A stretch of 64,000 nt of DNA, from contig NC_068973.1 in assembly GCF_016808095.1 (NCBI RefSeq), positions 28,700,077 to 28,764,076 of the forward strand, read 5' to 3'. The position numbers and the translations under genes are program-made. Shown here in pieces: positions 47,737 to 59,700 of this stretch; position 1 is the first letter of the stretch; every line of letters begins with the position of its first letter. This DNA comes from Vigna angularis. Its lineage: Eukaryota; Streptophyta; Magnoliopsida; Fabales; Fabaceae. Below the pieces are notes generated by a model. That model was not told the origin of the DNA and did no database searches. It saw nothing but the letters and a program-made list of their open reading frames with translations.

Positions 47737-47906
47737 GAGCAATTAGGTGTTTGGTGTTTGTCACTAATTCTTCTGTAGTCAAAGAGTTTCTTCTGTCTTT
47801 GCTTAAGAGGTCTCAACTTGTAGATTGTGAAGGTAAAGCTAAAGTATTGTCAAGTCCTAAAGAGGTAGACAATGATCAAAGTGACTTGAAGGGATGCTCT
47901 CAGAGG
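47737..47906 (+). pseudogene. Exon-like fragment between AG and GT borders
   Basis: After TTTTTCAG the frame reads GAIRCLVFVTNSSVVKEFLL then SLLKRSQLVDCEGKAKVLSS and SPKEVDNDQSDLKGCSQR, ending before a GTAAAG donor. Splice-like borders and protein-like composition suggest a real exon of a host gene, of which no other certain part is nearby. Family not recognised with confidence. Confidence 0.45.
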
Positions 47907-48425
47907 TAAAGTGATTAATTTATACAAGTGTAATTTTCAATGTTGGTGTCTATTAGCATTTCCCAAATTATATTGGTCTTGCATTTCTTTTTTTGTTTCT
48001 TAACTGAGATAATACATATTTTTTTCTGTTGTTTTTCATTCGATCTATGGAGCCCACATCTTGTTGATTATCTGCTCACACAGGTTTATTATTTCCTTTG
48101 ATGGCTACACTATAGTACTTGAATTTTGATAGAAGATTATGCATAGTTCCACTAAGTAATTGTGGTAGTAGTTTTATAATTTATTAAGACAATTTCGTTT
48201 GAAAAGGACAGTAAATGTGAGTACATCTTCCAGTGATCTATATTAGTAGATTTGTAAGTTATAGAATGACTTTTCTCTGAAAGCAAAAGTCATGAAAGAG
48301 AAAGATTATATATCTAAGCAATAAAATTACTTTCCTCTCCTCTGGTTATTCTTTCCAAACAATAAACTTAGAAATACTACTAGTGCAAATGAGTTCCTCC
48401 GCTATAAAGAGTTAATATGATTATA

Positions 48426-48640
48426 GGCTTAATACCTCTTTTGGTCCCTCGAAAGAGGAGGATTGTTCAAAGTGGTCCTACCTTTTTTAAAAAGTTCGAA
48501 GTGGTCCCAATTTATGAAAAATTGGGTCAAGTTAATCCTTTTTGGTTATGGCATCAAAATTTTAACGGTGCAAGTACCCTCTTGGACAAAACATAATGAG
48601 GTGTCCATTTTTTGTGATTGCATGTCACTGAAGTTAAATG
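48426..48640 (+). repeat. MULE-type left end without a right partner
   Basis: GGCTTAATACCTCTTTTGGT, then 'ttcaaagtggtcctacc' and 'gttcgaagtggtccc': the same layout as the ends at 12448 and 62319. No matching right end is found before 49881, so the element is truncated or rearranged. Confidence 0.6.
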
Positions 48641-48929
48641 ATGTGTTCAACGAGAGGGAGAGGGAGATGTGCGAGAGGACGGAGACTGAGAGGCTAACGA
48701 GCTCTTCGGCGAAGTGAAGAACGCGTTCGGCAGTTGTTGCGGAGAGACGATGGAGCTCGTCCTGAGTGGTGATGCGCCGTGTGTAATTTCTAAAGATGGC
48801 AGTGGAATGGATAATGGCCCAAATGTTGCAATTTGGGATTATGGTTTTTGAATTTGGGTTTTTGTTTGATCTGTGTTTGGGTTCCTTTGAGAGCTGGAAT
48901 CCTGGCCGTAGAGTTGTGATCTTCTGGTG

Positions 48930-49340
48930 GTGCAGGACATGTCGTCTTCTTCGAACGAGTTTATTTGGACCGGGCCTCAAGGAACACCAGGCTATCTGGA
49001 CCTAGATTACCACCGCTCATTCCGGTTGACCGAGAAGAGCGACGTCTACAGTTTCGGAGTTGTGTTGTTGGAGCTTATCTCGAGAAAGAAAGCGATGGAC
49101 CAGAACAGAGACAAGCGCGAAATGGTGCTTGTGGATTTGGTTGTTTCCAGGATCCAGATGGGGTAGCTCCACCAAGTTCTGGATCTGATCTTTAAACTCG
49201 GCGACAGCGATGGAGTGGTCGTCGCCGTAGAACTTGCATTCTGTTGCGTGGCGGCGGATAAGGACGACCGGCCGGATTCAAGGGAGGTGGTAGAGGAGCT
49301 GCGGCGGGTGCGGAGTCGGACGGCGGCAACAAAGGAGTGA
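48930..49340 (+). pseudogene. Receptor-like kinase fragment (LRK10L/WAK-like type, subdomains VIII-XI)
   Basis: The frame gives [20 protein letters not shown] (activation-segment end), [20 protein letters not shown] (subdomain IX, invariant D and G) and [17 protein letters not shown]. After a TAG at 49164-49166 the same frame continues with LHQVLDLIFKLG and CCVAADKDDRPDSREVVEEL (subdomain XI arginine), and ends in TGA at 49338-49340. The ATP-binding and catalytic loops are absent. The GC-richer composition differs from its surroundings. It lies downstream of a MULE-type left end and upstream of a CACTA 3' end, so a transposon probably moved it here. A complete kinase gene is not in the window. 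Confidence 0.82.
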
Positions 49341-49619
49341 AATAAAGAGTGGAAGAACGAGAAGGTGGTTTCCACGCGCAAACCGAATTTGGGTTTCCTG
49401 ATATCATAAAGCTTTGATCTATGGCCGAGAGCCCCAACGGCCTTGATCCTTGTCTAGTTCTCATGTCACCGTATTCTTTTTCATTAGCGGTTGGAATGGA
49501 ACTAGGCAAGGACCCAGATTCGGTTTTCGGTTGAAATGTCATAAGAGATCCAAAAGACGCAAGTTTTTCTTATGAGAAAACTAGCAAAGGAAGAAGGTGC
49601 TACTACGCTACCCAAAGAC

Positions 49620-49881
49620 ACGAGCTGTTGTAGACGTCGGTTAATGCCATGTCCGACGTCTATAGTGCCCTTAGACGTCGATTAAAGGTATTAACCGACG
49701 TCTATAGTGCCCTTAGACATCGGTTAATGCCATGTCCGGCGTCTATAGTGCCCTTAGACATCGGTTTTGGTGTAATCCGACGTCTTTTATAGACATTAAT
49801 GTCACTCGTAAAGACGTCGGATCGGGATCTGACGTTAAAAATCCAAAATAACAGACGTCTAAAACCCTTTCTGCACTAGTG
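49620..49881 (+). mobile_element. 3' end of a third CACTA element (CACTA-3)
   Basis: Five to six copies of 'tagacgtcgg(t)taa' / 'ccgacgtcta' type words in both orientations (49630-49860), then the terminal CACTAGTG ending at 49881. The repeat word differs from CACTA-1 and CACTA-2. The matching CACTA 5' end was not found upstream, so this is a 3' remnant, or the 5' end has decayed. It abuts the hAT pseudogene. Confidence 0.72.
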
Positions 49882-49884
49882 GTG

Positions 49885-52800
49885 GTTTAGAGTATGTTGC
49901 TGATGGAACAAAAATAGGAACCTCAACAATGTTGCGTCATTTGTCAAAGTGTTTGGTCCTAAAGAAATTAAAAGACAATGATGTAAGGAAAATGATAATT
50001 GGTCATGCTGGAAAATTAAGATCGAGGGAAATTGACCAAAAAGTTGTAGATGACCTTATTTTAATGGCTATTATTCAACATGGACTTCCATATAATTTTG
50101 TTGAATATAAGTGGATTAAAGAATTACTTGTATATCTAAAGGTTTAAACCCTCGGATGGTCCTCATATTTGTATGAGAATCTCAAGTGGGTCCTCATATT
50201 TGCAATTGTCTCAATTGGGTCATAATATTTGTAAAATTGAGCCAATTTTGCCCTGTCCGTTAAGTTCTCACAGACGGCGTTAAACTGTGATGACATGTTG
50301 CTGATGTGCATTATTTAATTAGGTGGAATTTTTATTTAAATTAAAAAATTATGACATGGCAAATTAGGGTTTTTCATTCTACAGAGGGGAGGAAAAGGTT
50401 GTGCTATAACACGTAGTAGAGGCGCGAAGGAGATTGATTTTAAGGTGAAATTGATCTCACAATGGCACTGCTTGCACGAATGTTGGCGGTGAAACTGAAC
50501 TCGCGTCGGGGTGGCTATCTATTCACGGTAGTCTCTTGCGATGATGGGGAAGTGAGAATGAACGTTGTGATTTGGTTGGTTCTTGGGGGTTTCTCTATTT
50601 TGATTTTCTGTAGGTTTGTGTGTCAGGTGATGATGGCGGAAGGGTTTCCCTACTCTACGAGTTTGAGATTCTTGTTATTGCCATGAAGGAGACTTGTAGA
50701 TATTTGTGAACTGTAACGGCCATGTTTGTTGCGATTTTTACTTGGTTTTCTGCGCTTTTAGGTTCCTGGTGAAGAAGATGAATGTTGGAGCGAACATTAC
50801 GGAGTCACTATTAGGGTTTTTGTTGTGTGGTTGCTGCAGGTGATTCGCGCGAAGGAGATTGTGGTGGAAAGGTTCCCCTCCTCTGCGATTTTTGGATTTT
50901 GGAGAATGCCATAGAAGAGGCTTACGATTTGGCTTACAGAGATTATGGATGCGTTCGTGGAGATTTGCGAATCGCAACGGCCATGGATGAGTTGTTGACG
51001 TTCTGGTGATGGTCTGATGTGGTGGAGAAAATTGGGTGGTGGAGTGAGGTCTTGCGCTGTTGATGGCGGCGGTTGCCTGAGGCAATGACGGCATGGTAGG
51101 CACTGTTTGTTCTGCGAAGAAGATGATACGTTGAAGCTTAACGGTGGCGCGGATGAGGGTTTCTGATGAAGGTTGATGAAGGAGGACGAATTAGGGTTAG
51201 GCGGCGGCCTTGCTGCAGCGCGACATGGATGATGATGGTGGTGGCGGCGCAGTTGCGGCACGATGACAAGGATTAGAGAATTAGGGTTTTTGTGGAGAGG
51301 ATGATGATGTGGCAGCAAGGGTTATCAAATTCCATGTCATAATTTAAAATTTATTTCCACGTAATAAGATCACACAAATCAGTATCACCACATCAACAGA
51401 CTTCGACAACGTTTGGAACAACTTAACGGATATGACAAAATTAGCTCAATTTTACAAATATTATGACCCAATTGAGACAGTTGCAAATATGAGGATCCAC
51501 TTGAGATTCTCATACAAATATGAGGACCATTTGAGGGTTTAAACCTATATCTAAATCTATATGTAAAAGTTTGAAGTAAGAATATAGTTGTGTCTAATAT
51601 TTCAAAGAAATTTCATGAACACAAAGAAAAGGTGAAACTTGCAATGCATAAATCTCATAGTATAATTGTTTAACATTTGATTGTTGGACTTCTATAAATC
51701 AAGAAGGGTTTATCTATTTCACTGCTCATTTTGTTGATGATGGTTGGAAGTTGAATAGTAAGATTATTTCCTTTTGTAAAATGGAACCTCCACATACTAG
51801 TCATGATTTGGCACAAAATATTTTTGCTTTGATGCTTGACTGGGAAATAGATAGGAAGATTTGTTCTATCACATTAGACAATGCTAGTGCCAATGAGGTG
51901 TTACATACAATTTTGAGTGAGCAATTGAAATTCCAAAATAGTTTGATATGTAATGGTGATTACTTTCATGTAAGATGTAGTGCACATGTCTTGAATATTA
52001 TTGTGCAAGAGGGATTAAAGGTGGCTTCTAATGCTTTGCAAAAGATTATAAAGAGTATAAAATATGTGAGAGGATAAGAGGTAAGAAAAATTGCATTTAA
52101 AGAATGTGTTATTCAAGTAAGGGGTATTGATTCGAAACTAGGTTTGAAAATGGATGTTCCTACTATATGGAATTCTACCTATCTTATGCTTGAGAGTGCA
52201 ATTAGATATTGACGTGCCTTTGGAAGTTTGGCTATCCGTGATAGAAGTTATGTTTATTGTCTCTCAAATGATGATTGGAAAAGGGTTGAAAAAATGTGTG
52301 AGTTCTTGAAGCCATTTTATGTAATGACGAATTTGATTTCAGGTTCTTCTTATCCAACTTCTAATCATTACTTCATGCAAGTTTGGAATATGGAATGTTT
52401 GTTGCAAGAAAATGTTAATAGTCATGATCCGACGATTAAAGATATGCCATTGAATATGAACAAGTTTACTAAGTATTGGGATGAATATTGTGACATTCTT
52501 GATATTGTGGTTATTCTTGATCCACGAATGAAGTTTGAAGCAATTCGATTTTGTTACAGAAAGATTAATCCTTCTACTTGTGAAGGAAAGATTAATTTTT
52601 TAAAGGATAACATGTATAAGTTGTTTGAAAAATATGTCAAATTAAATTCAAGTGAGTCAAACACTTCAAGTTCTCAAGTTTCCCTTCCAACACAAAAACC
52701 CTTTTTTACTAATGATGAGTCGGTGATGGATGCATTTGATGTAAGGTTTTAATTCTCAACTTATTTTATTTTATTTCTTACTTATGATGAATGACATATT

Positions 52801-52890
52801 AAATATGTTTCATGATGTTTTAGGAATATGTGGATTATTTGAGCAAACATGTTAATGACATTAGAAGGTCTGAATTGGACCTACTTTGAA
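49885..52890 (+). pseudogene. hAT transposase pseudogene (RICESLEEPER-like), split by a MULE
   Basis: Left part 49885-50140: GLEYVADGTKIGTSTMLRHL and LSKCL (end of the BED finger), then LRSREIDQKVVDDLILMAII and KWIKELLVYL. Right part 51556-52890 continues with NISKKFHEHKEKVKLAMHK, TAHFVDDGWKLNSKIISFCK, ITLDNASANEVL, VRCSAHVLNIIVQEGLKVAS, PTIWNSTYLMLESAIRY, LSNDDWKRVEKMCEFLKPFY, KYWDEYCDILDIVVILDPRM, and finally EYVDYLSKHVNDIRRSELDL. In-frame stops lie at about 52075 (TAA) and 52211 (TGA), and the C-terminal dimerisation block is cut after SELDLL. The start is lost at the CACTA-3 junction. This family is present both as live hAT elements and as domesticated genes; this copy is dead. Confidence 0.85.
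50141..51545. mobile_element. Non-autonomous MULE inside the hAT pseudogene, 10-bp target duplication
   Basis: A 1,405-bp element from GGTTTAAACCCTCGGATGGT to the complementary end. A perfect 10-bp duplication TATATCTAAA sits at 50131-50140 and 51546-51555. The arms are about 210-225 bp (50141-50365 and 51325-51545) with repeated 'tcctcatatttg' words. The centre holds two diverged direct copies of a unit (about 50630-50740 and 50867-51000, sharing 'gaaaggttcccctcctctgc'-like and 'gcaacggccatg' words) and no transposase. Long frames on the minus strand, rich in H, P and N, are compositional. Confidence 0.88.
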
Positions 52891-52899
52891 ATTATGAAA

Positions 52900-55800
52900 A
52901 AGTGTGTAATGTTTTTAAATTAGCGAAAAATTGTGTAATGTTTCTAAATCATTGAAAAATTGTGTAATGTTTATTTCCCCTTGTTTAATGGAATGTACCT
53001 CCTATACACAAAAGTAGTCACCTTTAGATAATCTTTTCCTCAAATCATCTGAAAGATCTTTAGTAGTTTGAGGGGATAAGGTTATGATGATCCATGAGAG
53101 TATCATGACATTGCATCTTTCTCACAATTCATATAGGCACAAGAGTCTTGATGCTCCCATCAATAAACTTCAACTTGTTTTTGGACAAAAGGGAATGCTT
53201 CATGCTTTTGCTCTAAGAATTGTAGTTAGTTCCATTTAAGGAGAGAGAAACTAGAATTAAAGATGGATTTTCTCCTATATGTAAGTAGGAAGGACTCATG
53301 GGGATGAGAGATTGAGTCATGTTGTGTGTCTGAATCGTGTTGCTTGAATTTGTTGGATTGGTGTCGATGTTGACTCTCATATTTCAGAAAGCAATATTCA
53401 AGAATAGATAAATAAAGGACTAAGATGGTCGCAGAAGCATAGTAGGCTATTGACTTGTCTTGATTCATATCAAATACGTGAAGGTTGACACTCACGACTT
53501 GAAAGAGACTTACAATGATGAGATAAAGAGAAATGAAAAGAGAAAAATAGAGAAACGAAAAGAAGAAAATAGAGAAACAATATGTAAAAAATATTTTTTT
53601 ATTCTTATTATTTCTTAATACTAATTACAAAAACGAAACTTGTCTTAGACAGATTTTGGAAACAAAACAATCCTTAACTAATAAGGAAAAATTAAAAAAT
53701 CTTAACGAATTCAATAATAATTAAGATTGAACATAATTTATTATTTTTATCCCATAATCAAATACGGTAAGCAAACTTCAACATAATAACTCTCATCTAT
53801 AATTAAAAATGACAACATAAAATGTTATATATTTGCATTTATTTTGTTGTCTACCATAGACGTCTTCATTGGCCCCATATACTTCAACAATCACTTCAAA
53901 AACCATGTGAACACATAAATCAACCATTAGACTCTTATTTGAAATTAGAGTGACACGATGGTATTAACAAGAAAGTTTCTTCACGCCCAAACAAAGGATT
54001 GGAGCCCTTTACCACACTTGTAGCGCTTCAAAGGGTGGATGAAATACATTGGAGCCTTATTCAACCTATGATCACCACAAGTTGCTGGATTGAAGCCACG
54101 ATTCTTATTTTTCCTAACCATTAGAGACCATTCACGGTCATACAAGCTTCTTTGTCTCTGTCTTTGTTCACAGACTTGAATACTTCTTGTCTCTTTTTAC
54201 GTGCAAACACGATATTGTGGTTTAGCTTTAAATATTATTATTTAAAATTAATAATAAAAAGAAGGGTTTTGTAGTTACATTCAATATTAAAACATTCATG
54301 ATCCACTTTCTTCTCATCTTACACATCATTTTCTCCCTCCAATCTTTTTCCACAAATCCATTCAAATTTTTCCTCATAAATAGTAAATTAACTATACCAA
54401 ACACCAGGTACGAGAAAGGTGAAAGATAGAATGATTTTTTTAATGATTTACAATACCTGGAGTATTAAAAACAAGAAAAAACACTTGCATTTTTCAAGGA
54501 AAACTTTGATAGGTTATATATACCCTTTATAACTGTTTGAGATTCTCTCTATGGGATAAATTCAAGATCTCTTGCAGTTGAATTGTTAGTTAAGTTAGAT
54601 AAGGACGAAGAAGCTCAAAAATATACTTCATCTGTTTATTTGATAAGAATACAAGTATTAGAAAAAAAAATTCTTTTAAAGGTGAACCACTTCATTATTA
54701 TATCCTTATTTAATTAGAGTTTATAAGTAGATAATTTATAACCTTTTATATTATTTGGATTCCATTTCATTTGTGATTGTGTACAGGAATTGGTACATTG
54801 TACATCGAATTAATCATAATTTAGTATTTTGTTGATAAAAAAATTACTTTTTTATTTTATTTTTATTAGATTTTAATAGTTACATTAAAAATATTAATAC
54901 ATGTTAAAATAAGTTTAAACATATTTTGAACAGTTGTATTTTTACTTGAAGATTGAGATTCATGAAATTGAACTCACATTACTTAAGTGGATCAAATTTA
55001 AGGTATAAAATTATATCAAACTGATTTAATCAACGAATGCCAATTTAACTGATTTAACGAAAAACTGATTTGTTAATAGGTTTATCAACTCAAAAAATTA
55101 GAACATTTCAGAATTAGTTCAAATTTGGTATTCGGTATAATAACTCTACAAAAATTGAAACACTTGAGAAATAGTTAACATTAGTGATTTTTTTTTTGTG
55201 AGTAAAAAGTATTTATGACCATTTCTTTTTAATTTAATTTAAATTACTTTTAAGATAAATTAAAAGTATGTATTTCACATCACAATTATTTTCTCAATAT
55301 AATTAACTTTCGTCTTGTAAAATATACGATTTAATCATTTATATTAATTTATAGATTTTAATCATAATCTTTATAATTTTATATTATTTTTACTAACAAT
55401 ATTATACAACATTAAAAATATTAATTTATTTACTTTCTTTATTTGCGATTAGATTATTAAACATGGAATCAATGCCTTGAATTGCTAACTCTAAAACATT
55501 ACATTTAGTATTTAAAAATGTATTTAATATAAGCTTAAATTCAATTGGATGGTTATTAGTTTGATTATACAATTGAACAACAGCAATTCAAATGAACTAA
55601 ATATCCATTAAAACATATAATTTGTTTGATCTGAAAATCCATCTAAATAATTGAACTTTAAAATGAAAATAGAAGTAAATGTAGAAATAATATGCACTAT
55701 AAAAGGAAATGTAATGATTAAGTTTCCGATTAAACATGATATATTGTGATACTACGTATTGTGTTGTCCCTTTTGGCTTCAAGAAATCCAAATCTAATCA

Positions 55801-56673
55801 TTTGAACAAGTAACGTGTATTTGGTAGCCCTTTAGGAACCCTTATGACTCTCAGAAAAGTCTTCTTTTGACGGCTTTACTTTAAAGTTGAAATAGCATTC
55901 GTGCTTGACTTTGCATTTATTACACATATATATACATCTAATAATACTACTCACTAGTCTACACGTTTTGCCTATGACTTTCTTCAAATTTCTTAATTAA
56001 ATACCTTCACCAATATCTTTAATAATTATAAAACCCTAAATTAATTTTTTGCTTTAGGTAAACAACGTCCTCATCGCAGTCTTCTTCTGGGGACTTGATT
56101 TTTCTTTTGCCTGCATTCACCAATATATAGCTATTAATTATTTAACAAAACTTATGGAAAATATATTTTAGAAAAAAACTTTTTAAAAGAATTTTCGTAT
56201 ACTTGGCGTAATAGGCAAAGATGCATGTTTTTTAATTGATTGTGATAACTTGGTGAAGGAGGAGATCTAATCAAAGTGTATGAAAGCGTTTTTATAACCA
56301 TCTTTTGTTGAAAGCAACAACTCAATCAACTAATGAAGTTATTTCGTTGTAAAAGGAAGATAAACTCTTATATATGCATGAAAGCTGACGTTGAAATCTT
56401 GTTTAATTTTCATAAATGTTCAATATCGGTCCATTTGATTAATGTCTATCAAAAAGGGATCAAAAGTTTTAACATGTGAAATTCTCATAAAATAAATATA
56501 AAACCATCAAACCCATAAACAATGTAGTATTACTTAAATATGCACTGTAATTTATTTATACCCGTATAAGACTAATTTAATCTCAACTTAAAACTTTAAA
56601 TAATAAGTTTTAATATACTTTTAACTTATATGATGTTGAATTTATTTGTTTATATTCCACGTAAGACTTTTAA

Positions 56674-56745
<72 letters not shown>

Positions 56746-59700
56746 AATTTATATAATAACAAAACTCCATTCAACTATAATTTTTAAGATAAAATTATGT
56801 AATAAAAACTTCTCGATCGTGTAACTGGAATTTCGATTTACATTATAGTTTAAGATCCACCTAATTAGGTAGGACTTAGTGATTTAGGCTTCTAGATGAT
56901 CCATTTAATAAGAAAAGAACAGTAATTAGAAATTAGTAACTACTCTGCATCAGAAAATAGTGATAAAAAAAATTTAAAGGTCTTATACTCCTTCAGTCAA
57001 AGTAGTACCCTCCATCAGATAGATTATGAGGGATGATTTGTGGGGTCATATACAGGAACACTTTAGAAACGACATGGTCATGTGCACTTTGCTGAAACGG
57101 TCCTAATTTCTTTCATGCCAGATTTGATAAAAAAACAAACAAAAAGGAATTTCTCATTGATTATTTTGGAATATTTCGATTATTTAAATAAAATATATTA
57201 AGGTAAGCTAAAAGAATGGGATTTAAGGCACCAAAGTCTATTCTTTTCTTTTTCAAATATTTCTCACCTAGAACTATCGCAAAATCACTGCATTCCTTGT
57301 CTACAAACAAAGATACTATCATCATTTCCATTCCATATTAAACAAAAAAACATTAAAAATATATTTGCATTAAAAAGAAAGAATTATGAAATAGAAAAAA
57401 AAAACACAAGATGAGATAATAGTTTTGTAATGATAAGGAAATGGAAACTCACAATAGTGACTATGCAAATGAAAAAAACTTGTGTATGTAAATATTTTTA
57501 AATTGTAACCTTAGAAGAAAAATAAGTCTCAATTATTTTAAAAAATGAATAAATTATGTAAATATTTTTAAAAATGTCATTACTAACATTTTTAAATTAT
57601 TTGTAAAATTATATAAATTTTGTCTCTTTAAAATATTGGAGGTATGTTTTAATTATTTAAATAATTGAAGCATTTACTAATATAAGCTTTATTATTTTAG
57701 AATCAAAGTCTAGTGTAAAAAAAATTAAAAATATCATAGGTTTTGAAAGACTTTGTTTTTTTTTTTTCAAATCAAAACATTTTATACTATTTCAAAAACT
57801 TTTTTTGTCCTAGAGAAAAACAAAAGAAAAAAGAGAGTAAAATTTGAATTGGTAATGTTACAGGAAGTTGTGTACAATTAATCCTACCCTATGAATATTG
57901 TAATTAAATTTGGTGGTGATATAGATATGTTTGGCATCCTGATTTCTAACCAAACCTCGTATGTATATTTTACCTTTTTAAAGTTTTCAATGAATAGAAC
58001 TAATCAACTTGTAATCACATGTGAAATGAAAGAAGCAGTGCTAGCTAGCTTCCAAGAAACTTTAATTTGACTTTAACTTGGGTCCAAAGGATGAATGTCA
58101 ATGAAATTGTTTTAAAATCATTAGGATATTGTGGCAGAATTCAACCTTGTTTTTAATAACAAAGAAAGCACATTAGAGAACGTAAATGAATATGATAGAG
58201 GAAACGATAATCTTAATTAAACCACATAGGGATGTTAACAATTATGTTTGGATACTTCAAAAGGCTGCGTGTGGTTCCAAACAGGTGGCTTTCATTGAAT
58301 CGTGGTCTGAAACCTTTAAAACAATAAAACTTTTCCATATATTTTAAAAAAATTGTAGTTCATGAGACATACTAAATCATATGATTTTTTTTTTCTCTAC
58401 TTGAATCGAAGATGAAAATTGCAATATGTTTATTTTCGTGTTTGAATAAAAGTCAGAAAACGTACTGAAAACGAACAAAATCACATGATTTTTGGGTAAT
58501 TATGAATGTATTCCTTTGTATGTCTTATAAAGAAAAATCTATCGGTTTCCTTTTTATTTTGGAAAAAAATATTATTTCAGAATGCAAAAGAATGATAAAA
58601 AAAATTATGAATACATAAAGTTTATCCTAATTATTATTATTATCATTAATCCTTAAGAAACGTTCCTATGGTTTATTTTATTTTAAGGCTTTAGCAAAAT
58701 GTCTAAAAAAAGCAGACCTTCAGAAGGTGTTTATTAAAAAATACTAATATCTATAATATCAATTTTAAAGCAGTGTGTACGAATTTTGAGTGAAATCCGA
58801 TAATGGCCCAATATGTGTACCAAGCCTGAAACATTTCATTTATAGTAGCTATTTCTATCTATACGCCCACAATTTACTTCTAACACCCCTTCCATTTTTA
58901 AGTTGTGTTTTTTTTATTTAAACTAGTTTTAAACTCTTGTTTACACACCGATTGATTGTTTATATGCTTATTAAAAGAATTTTAGAGATTGAAAACAATA
59001 ATAATAAATATTTTTAAGTTTATAATTATGTTTTGAATAAAATAATGTGAAAAAATGATTTATAAATTTAAAAGGTCAATATATTTATAAAAAAATATAA
59101 ATAGTAGACTTTATATAAATAAAAAAAATAAATTACCTGCAAAAATATAAACTATTTAATATCATTTTTATACGCAATTATATATGGTTAGTGTAATTAT
59201 TTATTAGATAATATCAGTTAAAATTTTACGTATTAAAATGTAAAGAATATTAATAATAAAAATATTTATATTTTGTTCATAGTAGATATGTTTTATTGTC
59301 GATAATTTTTTAAGATAAAATTATTATTATTATTATTTTTAATTAATAGTAACTTACAAAATAAAATTAAACATATATTTTAAATTTATTTTATTAAAGG
59401 ATTACGTAAGGAAATATACAGAAAAAAGAATTAATCTATTTAAATAATATTATTTTATGGAATAAAAGTAAAATATATTATATTAAATGATCAAGTGATT
59501 AGAAAAAAATTAATTAATACTTTAAGAAAAACATAATTAATACTTTAAATATAAATCATGTGTAAAAAAATATAAATTACATATTTAGAAACATATATAA
59601 GAAAAAAAAATTAAAATATCAAATAACTAAAAAATTAATAATTGAGACACTTATAGAAAATATATAAGGTAATTTCTATAATATTTGTTTTTTTATATTT

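Noticed and set aside
50797..51318. 173-codon minus-strand frame rich in H, P and N
   Set aside because: Lies inside a non-autonomous MULE and comes from repeated GGTGG-like words on the opposite strand; no domain.
53830..54230. Possible gene remnant in a less AT-rich stretch
   Set aside because: All six readings are broken by stops and give no recognisable protein motif.
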